DNA of 34,919 bases from Bacillus sp. AFS098217. GTDB taxonomy: Bacteria; Bacillota; Bacilli; Bacillales; Bacillaceae_G. The position numbers and the translations under genes are program-made. Location of the stretch: assembly GCF_002551815.1 (NCBI RefSeq), contig NZ_NVPR01000012.1, positions 7,248 to 42,166 on the forward strand, read 5' to 3'. Within the stretch, counting starts at the first letter, position 1. Each line of letters starts with the position of its first letter. Positions 23,194 to 31,140 of the stretch are shown piece after piece. The notes beneath the pieces were generated by a model, which saw nothing but the letters and a program-made list of their open reading frames with translations, ran no database searches and had not been told where the DNA came from.

Positions 23194-24630
23194 ATGCAAA
23201 CAAAAATCAAGCAGGAAACGAATAACATGCAACAATATCAATACAAGCAAGAGTTAAAGAGGTCTTTAAAGTTTTTTAGTTCTTTTGCAGTCGCATTTTC
23301 ATTTATGTCTATCACAACGGGAATTTTCACGAATTTTGGTTTTGTTTTAAACAATGCGGGACCCGCAGGTATTTGGACGTGGCCCATCGTATTAGCAGGC
23401 CACTTGCTTGTCGCTCTTGTTATTGCCGAATTGGCAGGAAGAATGCCACTAAGCGGCTATTCGTACCAATGGGTGACGCGGCTGGCAAATCAAGAATTAG
23501 GGTGGTTTTCCGGCTGGCTCGGATTTTGCTTTTTTGTCATTGTCATTCCTGCCGTCGATTTTGGCCTGGCTCCACTCATTGCTGATGTATTCAGCTGGAA
23601 TATCAGTGGAAAAACCCTGTTGTATATTGCACTCGCAACCCTACTACTACAGGCTGTCCTCAACATTTTTGGCGTAAAACTGGCTTCTCGCCTCAATGAC
23701 ATTGCAGTATATACCGAAGTGATCGGTATGGTGGGCATTCTTGTTATTCTTGCTGTTGTTGCACTATTCACAACTCCGAATTGGGACATGCTAACAAATA
23801 TTGGCGAGCAGAAAAATGGCACGTACCTTGGCGGCTTTGTAATTGCTATGCTAATGGGATCGTGGACCATGGTCGGCTTTGAAGCCGCGGCGAATCTTTC
23901 GGAAGAAACAATTGACGCTAGTAAAAATGTACCACGTGCTGTATTTTTCGCATTGCTGATTGGTGGTATCATTGGATTTGCTTTTCTTTTTACTGTTACA
24001 ATTTCCATTACGGATTTAGCCGGTGTGACAGCTTCTGCCAACCCGCTTCCACTTATTATTAAAACAAAGCTCGGTCAATTCATCGGCACTTTGTTTATGC
24101 TTCTTGTTATCATTTCCATTTTTGCATGCGGGTTAATCGGAATGGCTTCTGCTTCCCGTGTCATCTATGCAATGGCGCGGGACGATGTATTTTTTGCTTC
24201 ACGTTATTTTAAAAAGGTGAACCCAGGAACATCTGTACCGGTAAATGCGATTTTGCTTGTATTAGTTCTCGATATTATAGCAATCCTATTCTCTGATTCT
24301 TTAACTTTACTAGTCGGATCAACATCTGTTGTTCTTACCGCTTTATACTTCATAACCGTTTTGGCTTACTATTTACGTAGAAAAGATTTGCCTGACGCGG
24401 AGACGTTCAATTTAGGGAAATGGAGAGCACCTGTCACGTATGGTGCTTTAATATGGCTCGTGTTCGAAATGGGGGTATTAACTATTCCTGATATGTTTCA
24501 TGGAGTGGCAATTGTAGGCGGAACGCTATTTTTAACGGGAACTCTTGTATATTTTGCGCTATTCCGAAGCAAGATTAAAGCAGGAAAAATTGGGATTCAA
24601 AATACAAACATTGATGAAAGGCACTCGTAA
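23194..24630 (+). CDS. APC-superfamily amino acid/amine permease
   Basis: The 478 residues have about twelve helices. SSFAVAFSFMSITTGIFTNF near 30 is the conserved unwound first helix of APC carriers, and GSWTMVGFEAAANLSEETID near 225 the helix-6 region; together they resemble amino acid/choline/GABA-type permeases. AAGGAGG lies 6 nt before the ATG. A sigma-54-type promoter precedes it, common for amino-acid catabolism genes in Bacillus. A sampled 60-bp stretch (23881-23940) is 28/60 GC, above the local average, hinting at acquisition. No catabolic enzyme is next to it. The substrate is unknown. Confidence 0.85.
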   Translation: MQTKIKQETNNMQQYQYKQELKRSLKFFSSFAVAFSFMSITTGIFTNFGFVLNNAGPAGIWTWPIVLAGHLLVALVIAELAGRMPLSGYSYQWVTRLANQELGWFSGWLGFCFFVIVIPAVDFGLAPLIADVFSWNISGKTLLYIALATLLLQAVLNIFGVKLASRLNDIAVYTEVIGMVGILVILAVVALFTTPNWDMLTNIGEQKNGTYLGGFVIAMLMGSWTMVGFEAAANLSEETIDASKNVPRAVFFALLIGGIIGFAFLFTVTISITDLAGVTASANPLPLIIKTKLGQFIGTLFMLLVIISIFACGLIGMASASRVIYAMARDDVFFASRYFKKVNPGTSVPVNAILLVLVLDIIAILFSDSLTLLVGSTSVVLTALYFITVLAYYLRRKDLPDAETFNLGKWRAPVTYGALIWLVFEMGVLTIPDMFHGVAIVGGTLFLTGTLVYFALFRSKIKAGKIGIQNTNIDERHS

Positions 24631-24688
24631 ACAATCCCTCCTCCGTTACTGAAGTGAACCATGAAAATGGGACAAACATCAAAACACT

Positions 24689-24733
24689 GAAATTACCTGT
24701 TCGCTATATCCTTTAGTGAACAGGTAATTTCAT
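24689..24733 (+). terminator. Permease terminator
   Basis: GAAATTACCTGTTC (24689-24702) pairs perfectly with GAACAGGTAATTTC (24718-24731). Only a short T-rich stretch follows. Confidence 0.75.
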
Positions 24734-25066
24734 TTCCCCCCCCCAGTGTTCATCAGAGCATTTTCCTTCTCCCTGTTGTAAACTACATCATATAAATACA
24801 AAAAAGAAACCTCATTTCAAAAACGAAATAAAGTCTCTAGTAGTCTAATCAAGAAGCTATCTATATCCAACGGCACAGTTAAGATATAAATCCCCATAAT
24901 TTCGTGTTCAAGCTACACTTATATGCGAATATTTCGCGCTCCAGGGACTCTCCAAATTTTAGCAAGTGAAAAAGGGAAGCGAAATCAATTAGAGTTTCCA
25001 GAGTATCAAGACATCAGGAATAATTGACGTAAACCCGAGATGTTGTTAAAATTATTGTTGGAAATA
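24734..25066. other. Intergenic stretch with no supported gene
   Basis: A run of nine C (24737-24745) is followed by a weak hairpin (ATTTCAAAAACGAAAT, about 24814-24829). A plus frame from about 24925 to 25024 (MRIFRAPGTLQILASEKGKR onward, 34 residues) has no ribosome binding site and no recognised relatives; it could be a gene end brought in with the island. A possible promoter is TTGTTA (25042) with TAATGT (25065). Confidence 0.4.
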
Positions 25067-25115
25067 ATGTGAAACCCTTCACAAATTACAACCAATATTG
25101 TGAAGGGTTTCACAA
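25067..25115 (+). promoter_or_regulatory. Tandem Rex/FNR-type redox operators upstream of the SCIFF gene
   Basis: ATGTGAA-ACCC-TTCACAA (25067-25084) and TTGTGAA-GGGT-TTCACAA (25098-25115) are each near-perfect or perfect dyads. They match the Rex consensus TTGTGAA-N4-TTCACAA and also TGTGA-N6-TCACA of FNR. Their centres are 31 bp apart, three helical turns. The two arms are also mutually complementary over 16 bp and could form a long hairpin. Rex (NADH sensor) fits better than FNR because of the full outer bases. Confidence 0.65.
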
Positions 25116-25166
25116 TATTTAAATCTTATTTCTTCAAAAAATATTTTCAAAAGGGAGTTGTGCGTT

Positions 25167-25316
25167 ATGAAAAGAATCGTAACACTGAGCACTCGTAAAC
25201 TGAAAGATACCGCAAAACATGGTGGATGTGGCGCATGTCAAACATCTTGCCAGTCAGCTTGCAAAACTTCTTGCGGAGTTGCAAATCAGCATTGTGAAAA
25301 CAAAATGAACAGATAG
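25167..25316 (+). CDS. SCIFF-type six-cysteine ranthipeptide precursor
   Basis: The 49-residue peptide opens with the leader MKRIVTLSTRKLKDTAKHGG and a core holding six cysteines at 21, 24, 28, 32, 36 and 43 (CGACQTSCQSACKTSC, then GVANQHCE). CQTSCQSACKTSC and NQxCE are the signature of SCIFF peptides (six cysteines in about forty-five residues), which a radical SAM enzyme crosslinks through thioethers. AAGGGAG precedes the ATG by 9 nt. The maturase gene lies 78 nt downstream past a GC-rich hairpin. Most known SCIFFs belong to Clostridia. Position 37, after the fifth cysteine, is Gly here where I recall Thr in clostridial forms. The biological role of SCIFFs is not established. Confidence 0.9.
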   Translation: MKRIVTLSTRKLKDTAKHGGCGACQTSCQSACKTSCGVANQHCENKMNR

Positions 25317-25331
25317 GAAACTGAAACTGTA

Positions 25332-25358
25332 CCGCCCAACTGCTTTCCAGATGGGCGG
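25332..25358 (+). other. Hairpin between SCIFF precursor and maturase genes
   Basis: CCGCCCA (25332-25338) pairs with TGGGCGG (25352-25358). Without a strong T-run it is probably an attenuator or mRNA-stabilising element giving more precursor than enzyme, as in many peptide operons. Confidence 0.6.
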
Positions 25359-25394
25359 CAATTTCTATGGACAAAAGGAGTCTGATTATCAGGT

Positions 25395-26801
25395 ATGATT
25401 CATCAATATAAACTAAACGGATACAACATTGTACTCGACACCTATAGTGGATCGGTACATGTTGTTGACGACCTCGCCTATGAAATTATTGCACGTTATG
25501 AGAATACCCCTGCGGAGGAAATCGTGACAATAATGCTAGAAAAATACGCACATGATGCAGGCATCTCCGAGAAAGACATTCGAGAAACAATCGCGGATGT
25601 CGAAGAACTAAAAAATGATGGGCAACTCTTTACTGAGGATGAATATAAGGACCTCTCAATTAATTTGAGAAATCGTCAAACTTATGTAAAGGCTCTCTGC
25701 CTCAATGTCGCACATACTTGTAACCTATCATGTGAATACTGCTTCGCCAGCCAAGGGAAATACAACGGAAACAGAGCAATTATGAGCTATGAGGTTGGAC
25801 AAAGAGCCATCGATTACCTATTGGAGAACTCCGGTTATCACCGAAACCTCGACGTCGACTTCTTTGGTGGAGAACCGCTCATGGCCTGGAAGGTCGTCAA
25901 ACAGATTGTCGCCTACGCAAGAGGCAAAGAAAAAGAGTCCAAAAAAACTTTTCGCTTTACCTTCACTACAAATGGCATGCTGCTGAGCGATGAGGTCACC
26001 GATTTCTTAAATAAGGAAATGTACAATGTCGTATTGAGCCTTGATGGAAGAAAAGAGGTCCATGACGGGCTTCGGAAAACGATTACTGGAAAGGGTAGCT
26101 ACGATTATATTGTTCCGAAGTTCCAGGAATTTATCGAAAAGCGTGGAGAAAAAGAATACTATGTACGTGGAACATACACCCAGAACAATGTCGACTTCAC
26201 CAATGACATTTTTCATATCGCAGACCTTGGTTTCGACAAACTCTCGATGGAACCGGTCATCTGTGATCCACGTGAACCATATGCGCTTACTGAAGAAGAC
26301 CTCCCAGAGATTTATAACCAGTACGAGATTCTCGCCAAGGAAATGCTTAAGCGCGAAGAAACAGGCAACGGTTTTACCTTCTACCATTACATGCTTGATC
26401 TCTCAGAAGGTCCTTGCATCCAAAAGAGAATTTCCGGCTGTGGCTCAGGAACCGAATATCTCGCCGTCACACCATGGGGCGAGATATTCCCTTGTCATCA
26501 GTTCGTCGGGGATGAAGAATATAGCATGGGAAACATCTGGGATGGAATCACAAAACCAGAGATGCAATGCCAATTTAAAGAGAGCAACTGCTACTCGAAG
26601 CCGGAATGCCAGGACTGCTGGGCGAAACTCTACTGCAGTGGCGGTTGCCCTGCAAACTCGCTGCATGCAACCGGCTCTCTCAAGGGAACCTACGACTTCA
26701 GTTGTGACATCTTCCGCAAGAGAATCGAATGCTCCATGATGGTTAAGGTAGCCCAATCCATCAGAGCTATGGAAGAAGACAAACAAGCCGTGACTCAATA
26801 A
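25395..26801 (+). CDS. SCIFF maturase, radical SAM/SPASM ranthipeptide synthase
   Basis: The 468 residues are organised as: an N-terminal peptide-recognition (RRE, PqqD-like) domain at about 1-90 (YKLNGYNIVLDTYSGSVHVV), a radical SAM core with C109-x3-C113-x2-C116 (CNLSCEYC) and GGEP near 157, and a C-terminal SPASM region (from about 335) with ten or more cysteines (CGSG, FPCHQF, CYSKPECQDCWAKLYCSGGC, SCDIF) for two auxiliary [4Fe-4S] clusters. This order is that of CteB-type enzymes, which join Cys sulfur to a non-alpha carbon of an acceptor residue. GGAG lies 14 nt before the ATG, rather far. Two sampled 60-bp lines are 53% and 58% GC with many C-ending codons, unlike the neighbours: a sign of transfer. 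The enzyme is expected to be oxygen-sensitive. Confidence 0.92.
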   Translation: MIHQYKLNGYNIVLDTYSGSVHVVDDLAYEIIARYENTPAEEIVTIMLEKYAHDAGISEKDIRETIADVEELKNDGQLFTEDEYKDLSINLRNRQTYVKALCLNVAHTCNLSCEYCFASQGKYNGNRAIMSYEVGQRAIDYLLENSGYHRNLDVDFFGGEPLMAWKVVKQIVAYARGKEKESKKTFRFTFTTNGMLLSDEVTDFLNKEMYNVVLSLDGRKEVHDGLRKTITGKGSYDYIVPKFQEFIEKRGEKEYYVRGTYTQNNVDFTNDIFHIADLGFDKLSMEPVICDPREPYALTEEDLPEIYNQYEILAKEMLKREETGNGFTFYHYMLDLSEGPCIQKRISGCGSGTEYLAVTPWGEIFPCHQFVGDEEYSMGNIWDGITKPEMQCQFKESNCYSKPECQDCWAKLYCSGGCPANSLHATGSLKGTYDFSCDIFRKRIECSMMVKVAQSIRAMEEDKQAVTQ

Positions 26802-26814
26802 GCATAATGATACA

Positions 26815-26869
26815 AAAAGAGGCTGGGACATAAATAAGAAAAAAATCTGATTTATGCTCAGTCTCTTTG
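26815..26869 (+). terminator. Terminator-like inverted repeat after the maturase gene
   Basis: AAAGAGGCTGGGACATAAAT pairs with ATTTATGCTCAGTCTCTTT with mismatches. The GAGGCTGGGACATAA form is common at 3' ends in Firmicutes. No strong T-run follows. Confidence 0.6.
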
Positions 26870-27105
26870 AAAGTATTTCAATATCCTCGTTTAGAAAACT
26901 AAAAGAATTTACGTCAAATAAATCTATCCTTAAAACAACCTCCGAAAATGAGAAGTATGAAAACACTTTTTAATCCGCTATTTTTTTCCATATTCTAAAA
27001 CATGTTTTTAATGGAACACAAAATGGATCTTTGAAATAAAGTTTGATAATTCCGTACTGCGTTCTTAAACAAACACTCTCCTTTAGTTAAAGGTAGATAG
27101 TTAGC

Positions 27106-27297
27106 TTAGTTCTTTATATAACTCGTAACATTTCCTAAACAACAACTGCCTTGAGGATTGTTTACATCGCATCCACATCGGTTTTCGTTTATATTTTCAC
27201 GAATATGTTCTACTGGATTAGGAGTAAGTCCTTTTTCTACATATTCCTTTATTTTCTCTTTAGTCCAATCAAAGCAATAACAAATTGGTGTAGTTAA
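27106..27297 (-). pseudogene. 5'-truncated CopZ-like [2Fe-2S] metallochaperone
   Basis: The minus-strand frame reads CYCFDWTKEKIKEYVEKGLT and goes on to VEHIRENINENRCGCDVNNP and GSCCLGNVTSYIKN. This is the C-terminal half of a CopZ N-terminal/BFD-like iron-sulfur metallochaperone with its cysteines intact (CYC, CGC, CC). An in-frame TAG (27300-27298) directly precedes it and there is no start codon or ribosome binding site, so the N-terminal half is lost. It marks an old deletion or an insertion junction between the SCIFF segment and glmS. Confidence 0.75.
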
Positions 27298-27419
27298 CTA
27301 TCATTTTCCTAATCATCTTAAACATTACGCCGATAAAGATAGGTACACGCAACATTAAATTGCGCAGCAAAATAATAGGAATCTAATTATTCAACAAAAT
27401 ACCCCAAATTGCTGAACAA

Positions 27420-27449
27420 AAAAATCCTGCATTGATATGCAGGATTTTT
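27420..27449. terminator. glmS terminator
   Basis: AAAAATCCTGCAT (27420-27432) pairs perfectly with ATGCAGGATTTTT (27437-27449), loop of 4. It lies about 60 bp past the glmS stop. Confidence 0.9.
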
Positions 27450-27509
27450 AATCAAACTTTTTATAAATTATCAATCTTTATTCAAAAGCTACACAAAACT
27501 ACTAATCTC

Positions 27510-29312
27510 CTACTCAACAGTAACAGATTTAGCTAAGTTACGTGGCTTATCAACATCACACTCGCGGTGAAGCGCTGCGTAGTATGAGATAAGTTGTAAT
27601 GGAATAACTGCTACAAGCGGTGCTAATGCTTCGTGTACAGCTGGTAGTACGAAGCTGTCGCCTTCCATTTCTAAGCCTTTCATTGAGATGATACATGGGT
27701 TAGCTCCACGTGCTACTACTTCTTTCACATTACCGCGAATTCCAAGGTTTACGTGTGCTTGTGTAGCAAGTGCGATAACTGGTGTACCTTGTTCAATTAA
27801 AGCAATTGTACCGTGTTTTAGCTCTCCACCAGCAAATCCTTCTGCTTGGATGTAAGAGATTTCTTTTAGCTTTAACGCACCTTCTAGACCTACGAAGAAG
27901 TCTACGCTACGTCCGATGAAGAAGCAGTTGCGTGTTGTTGCTAAAAATTGTTTTGCTAATGCATCCATTTCTTCTTTTTGATCACAAAGTACTATCATTG
28001 CGTTCGCTACAAGACCTAGTTCTTGTGTTAAGTCGAAATCAAGAACTTCGCCTTTTGCTTTTGCAATGTCAGCTGCTAGGATTGAAAGTACTGCAAGTTG
28101 CGCTGTATAAGCTTTCGTAGAAGCAACCGCGATTTCTGGTCCTGCATGTAAAGGTAGTGTATAGTCCGCTTCACGAGAAAGCGTAGAACCTGGTACGTTT
28201 GTGATTGTTAATGCTTTATGACCCATCTCATTTGTTTGCACAAGTACTGCACGGCTATCTGCTGTTTCACCACTTTGCGAGATGTAAATGAAGAAAGGCT
28301 TTTCTGTTAATAATGGCATATTGTAAGAGAACTCACTTGCTACATGTACTTCTACAGGTACTTTCGCAAATTTCTCAATGAATTGCTTTCCAACAAGACC
28401 AGCATGGTAACTTGTTCCACATGCAATAATATAAATACGATCGCTATCTAAAATTGCACCACGGATGTCTTCATCTAGTTCAATTTCGCCATTTTCATTT
28501 TGATATTTTTGAATGATATTACGGATTACAAGTGGTTGCTCATCAATTTCTTTAAGCATGAAATGAGGATACGTTCCTTTTTCAATATCACTTGCGTCTA
28601 ATTCCGCTGTAAACGGTGCACGTTCAATCGTTTCACCTTGTAAGTTTTTAATTGTAATACTTTCTTTTGTTACGATTACCATCTCTTTATCCATTAACTC
28701 GATAAATTGATCCGTAACTTGTAACATCGCCATTGCATCGCTCGCAACAACATTAAAGTTGTCACCAACACCTACTAATAGCGGGCTTTTGTTTTTAGCA
28801 ACATAAATCATGTTTGGATTTTCAGCATCAAGCAATCCTAACGCATAAGAACCATGTAAAATAGATAACGTTTTACGGAATGCATCTTCTACACTTAGTC
28901 CTGTGTTTACTTGCTGTTCCATAAGCTGAACGATAACTTCTGTATCTGTTTCACTTACAAACGTCACATCTTGAAGATATTCTTTTTTCACTAACTCATA
29001 GTTTTCAATTACACCATTATGAACAAGTGTAAAGCGTTTTGATGTACTTTGATGCGGATGTGCATTTACTGTACTTGGAACACCATGTGTAGCCCAGCGT
29101 GTATGACCGATTCCCACGCTTGCCGCTACATTCTCATCTACGATTTCACGAAGTTTTGCAATACGGCCTTTTTCTTTGTATACAACAACACCGTTCTCAG
29201 CTTGTACTGCAATACCCGCTGAATCATATCCGCGGTATTCTAGCTTCTCTAAACCTTTTAATAAAATTTCCTTTGCATCTTGCTCTCCAATAAATCCTAC
29301 GATTCCACACAT
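27510..29312 (-). CDS. glmS: Glucosamine-6-phosphate synthase GlmS
   Basis: The enzyme converts fructose-6-phosphate and glutamine to glucosamine-6-phosphate, first step to UDP-GlcNAc for peptidoglycan. The 600 residues include the N-terminal glutaminase with nucleophile Cys2 (MCGIVGFIG) and HTRWATHG near 74, two SIS sugar domains (ACGTSYHAG near 300, SQSGETADS near 348) and the conserved end [13 protein letters not shown]. The ribosome binding site is weak (GGCGAC). Its leader contains the glmS ribozyme, so it is controlled by its own product. It is followed by accessory material, as attTn7-type sites often are. Confidence 0.97.
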   Translation of the reverse strand: MCGIVGFIGEQDAKEILLKGLEKLEYRGYDSAGIAVQAENGVVVYKEKGRIAKLREIVDENVAASVGIGHTRWATHGVPSTVNAHPHQSTSKRFTLVHNGVIENYELVKKEYLQDVTFVSETDTEVIVQLMEQQVNTGLSVEDAFRKTLSILHGSYALGLLDAENPNMIYVAKNKSPLLVGVGDNFNVVASDAMAMLQVTDQFIELMDKEMVIVTKESITIKNLQGETIERAPFTAELDASDIEKGTYPHFMLKEIDEQPLVIRNIIQKYQNENGEIELDEDIRGAILDSDRIYIIACGTSYHAGLVGKQFIEKFAKVPVEVHVASEFSYNMPLLTEKPFFIYISQSGETADSRAVLVQTNEMGHKALTITNVPGSTLSREADYTLPLHAGPEIAVASTKAYTAQLAVLSILAADIAKAKGEVLDFDLTQELGLVANAMIVLCDQKEEMDALAKQFLATTRNCFFIGRSVDFFVGLEGALKLKEISYIQAEGFAGGELKHGTIALIEQGTPVIALATQAHVNLGIRGNVKEVVARGANPCIISMKGLEMEGDSFVLPAVHEALAPLVAVIPLQLISYYAALHRECDVDKPRNLAKSVTVE

Positions 29313-29493
29313 GTTTAGTCGCCGTTACAAATGCTTACATTGCTCTGCGAACATGTAACGACATAGTCATTTTCCATTATTTGCATATCAAAAACGGATT
29401 ACATATTGCTAGCCCTGTAAGTCTGTAACGGCCTTCACCTTCCTCTCGATTGGTTTCAGTCCGTATATACTTATACAGCTAGTATTCATCCGT

Positions 29494-29647
29494 TCCTTTT
29501 CTCTCATCACACTTTTACCTTTGTCCATCAAGTCACCTTGGTGATTTAAGTAAAAGCTTTCGGTTGTGATGAACAACCGGGAGTCATCCGCCGAAATCTC
29601 GATAAAAACTCCTCCTCGTCAACTACACAACTTGTAGTTCTGGCGCT
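29494..29647 (-). ncRNA. glmS ribozyme: glmS ribozyme/riboswitch
   Basis: The minus strand carries GCGCCAGAACT (from 29646), GACGAGGAGGAGTTTATCGA, TTCGGCGGATGACTCCCGG, GTTGTTCATCACAACCG, AAGCTTTTACTTAAATCACC, GGTGACTTGATGGAC and AAAGTGTGATGAGAG. This is the canonical glmS catalytic RNA. Self-cleavage is expected between A (29647) and G (29646) when glucosamine-6-phosphate binds, leaving an mRNA that is degraded. Confidence 0.97.
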
Positions 29648-29742
29648 TCAATAATCACATACTTATTTTGAGAAAAAGAACAAGACCATCTTATAACAAA
29701 CAGTATAAACCGTCAATGAAAATTTTTCATTGTCTATAAAAC

Positions 29743-29781
29743 ATATGAAAAAGGAGCACAAAACGTGCTCCTTTTTCATAT
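29743..29781. terminator. glmM terminator
   Basis: ATATGAAAAAGGAGCAC (29743-29759) and GTGCTCCTTTTTCATAT (29765-29781) form a perfect 17-bp stem. It separates the cdaA-cdaR-glmM transcript from glmS. Confidence 0.9.
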
Positions 29782-29793
29782 AAAACCGGCGAA

Positions 29794-31140
29794 TTATTCA
29801 GCGCCAACTTCAGCCTTCACAACTTCTACAATACGATGTACGTATCCATCACAAAGCTCTTGTGTTGGTGCTTCTGCCATTACACGGATAAGTGGTTCTG
29901 TTCCAGAAGGACGAACAAGAATACGGCCGTCTCCGTTCATTTCTTCTTCTACCACACGGATAATTTCTTTAATTTTTTCATTTTCTAATGCTAATTTTTT
30001 ATCTGTTACACGAACGTTCACTAATAATTGTGGGAACTTTGTCATTTCACCTGCAAGCTCAGACAATGGTTTTTTCGTCATTTTCATGATGTTTACAAGT
30101 TGAAGTGCACTTAACATTCCATCTCCAGTTGTAATGTAATCAAGTAAGATAATATGACCTGATTGTTCACCACCTAAATTATAACCACCACGTTTCATTT
30201 CTTCCATTACATAGCGATCACCAACTGCTGTTTTATCACTTGTAATACCGTTTGCTTCAAGCGCTTTGTAGAAACCTAAGTTGCTCATAACTGTTGAAAC
30301 AACTGTGTTATGTTTTAACTGACCAGTTTCTTTCATGTACTTCGCACAAATGTACATAATTTGATCTCCATCGACGATGTTTCCTTTTTCATCTACTGCA
30401 ATTAAACGGTCTCCATCACCATCGAATGCAAGTCCGATATCTGCACCTTTTTCTTTTACTAGTTCTGCTAAACCTTCTGGATGTGTAGAACCAACACCTT
30501 CATTAATATTCATGCCATTTGGTGAAGTTCCCATTGTAGAAATATCAGCTTCTAAATCTGCAAATAAATATGGCGCTAAAGAAGATGTTGCACCGTGTGC
30601 ACAGTCTAAAGCAATATGTAAGCCTGAGAAATCTTCTTCTACTGTTTGTTTAATGTATTGTAAATATTTTTGTCCACCTTCAAAGTAATCGTTCACTTGA
30701 CCAAGATTTGTTCCAGTTGGACGTGGTAATTCATCAACTTCTTTATCTAATAATGCTTCAATCTCTGCTTCTTGCTCATCTGTTAGTTTAAATCCATCTG
30801 AACCGAAGAATTTAATTCCGTTATCTTGTACTGGGTTATGAGATGCTGAAATCATAACGCCTGCTTGTGCATCTAATGCTTTTGTTAAGTAAGCAACCCC
30901 AGGAGTTGAAATAACTCCAAGACGCATAACTTCCGCTCCAGTTGATAATAGACCTGCTACTAAAGCACCTTCTAGCATATGACCAGATACACGTGTGTCA
31001 CGGCCGATAATCACTTTTGGACGCTCTGTATCTTTTGTTAATACATATCCTCCAAAACGACCAATTTTAAACGCTAATTCAGGAGTTAATTCCTTATTCG
31101 CGACACCGCGCACACCATCTGTACCAAAATATTTACCCAT
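29794..31140 (-). CDS. glmM: Phosphoglucosamine mutase GlmM
   Basis: GlmM interconverts glucosamine-6-phosphate and glucosamine-1-phosphate. The 448 residues show the active-site serine in [15 protein letters not shown] (about residue 101), the Mg2+ loop FDGDGDR near 240 and the phosphate-binding [12 protein letters not shown] near 410. AAAGGAG is 9 nt before the ATG. It overlaps cdaR by 8 nt. In other Firmicutes GlmM binds CdaA and lowers c-di-AMP synthesis, matching the operon. Confidence 0.96.
   Translation of the reverse strand: MGKYFGTDGVRGVANKELTPELAFKIGRFGGYVLTKDTERPKVIIGRDTRVSGHMLEGALVAGLLSTGAEVMRLGVISTPGVAYLTKALDAQAGVMISASHNPVQDNGIKFFGSDGFKLTDEQEAEIEALLDKEVDELPRPTGTNLGQVNDYFEGGQKYLQYIKQTVEEDFSGLHIALDCAHGATSSLAPYLFADLEADISTMGTSPNGMNINEGVGSTHPEGLAELVKEKGADIGLAFDGDGDRLIAVDEKGNIVDGDQIMYICAKYMKETGQLKHNTVVSTVMSNLGFYKALEANGITSDKTAVGDRYVMEEMKRGGYNLGGEQSGHIILLDYITTGDGMLSALQLVNIMKMTKKPLSELAGEMTKFPQLLVNVRVTDKKLALENEKIKEIIRVVEEEMNGDGRILVRPSGTEPLIRVMAEAPTQELCDGYVHRIVEVVKAEVGAE

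Noticed and set aside
23490-24041. Minus-strand ORF of 183 residues within the permease
   Set aside because: It is antisense to a clear twelve-helix permease and has no ribosome binding site.
24737-24745. Run of nine C as a phase-variation tract
   Set aside because: It lies between genes after a terminator; no reading frame or promoter spacing depends on it. Length may be a sequencing artefact.
24925-25024. 34-residue plus-strand ORF upstream of the SCIFF gene
   Set aside because: It has no ribosome binding site and no recognised relatives; it is mentioned only in the intergenic entry.
26041-26966. Long alternate frames over the maturase gene (plus and minus)
   Set aside because: They arise from the higher GC of the maturase gene; the radical SAM frame explains all the conserved motifs.
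27450-27509. Tn7 end or integrase beside glmS
   Set aside because: The glmS terminator is intact and no Tn7-like terminal repeats or tns genes are visible.
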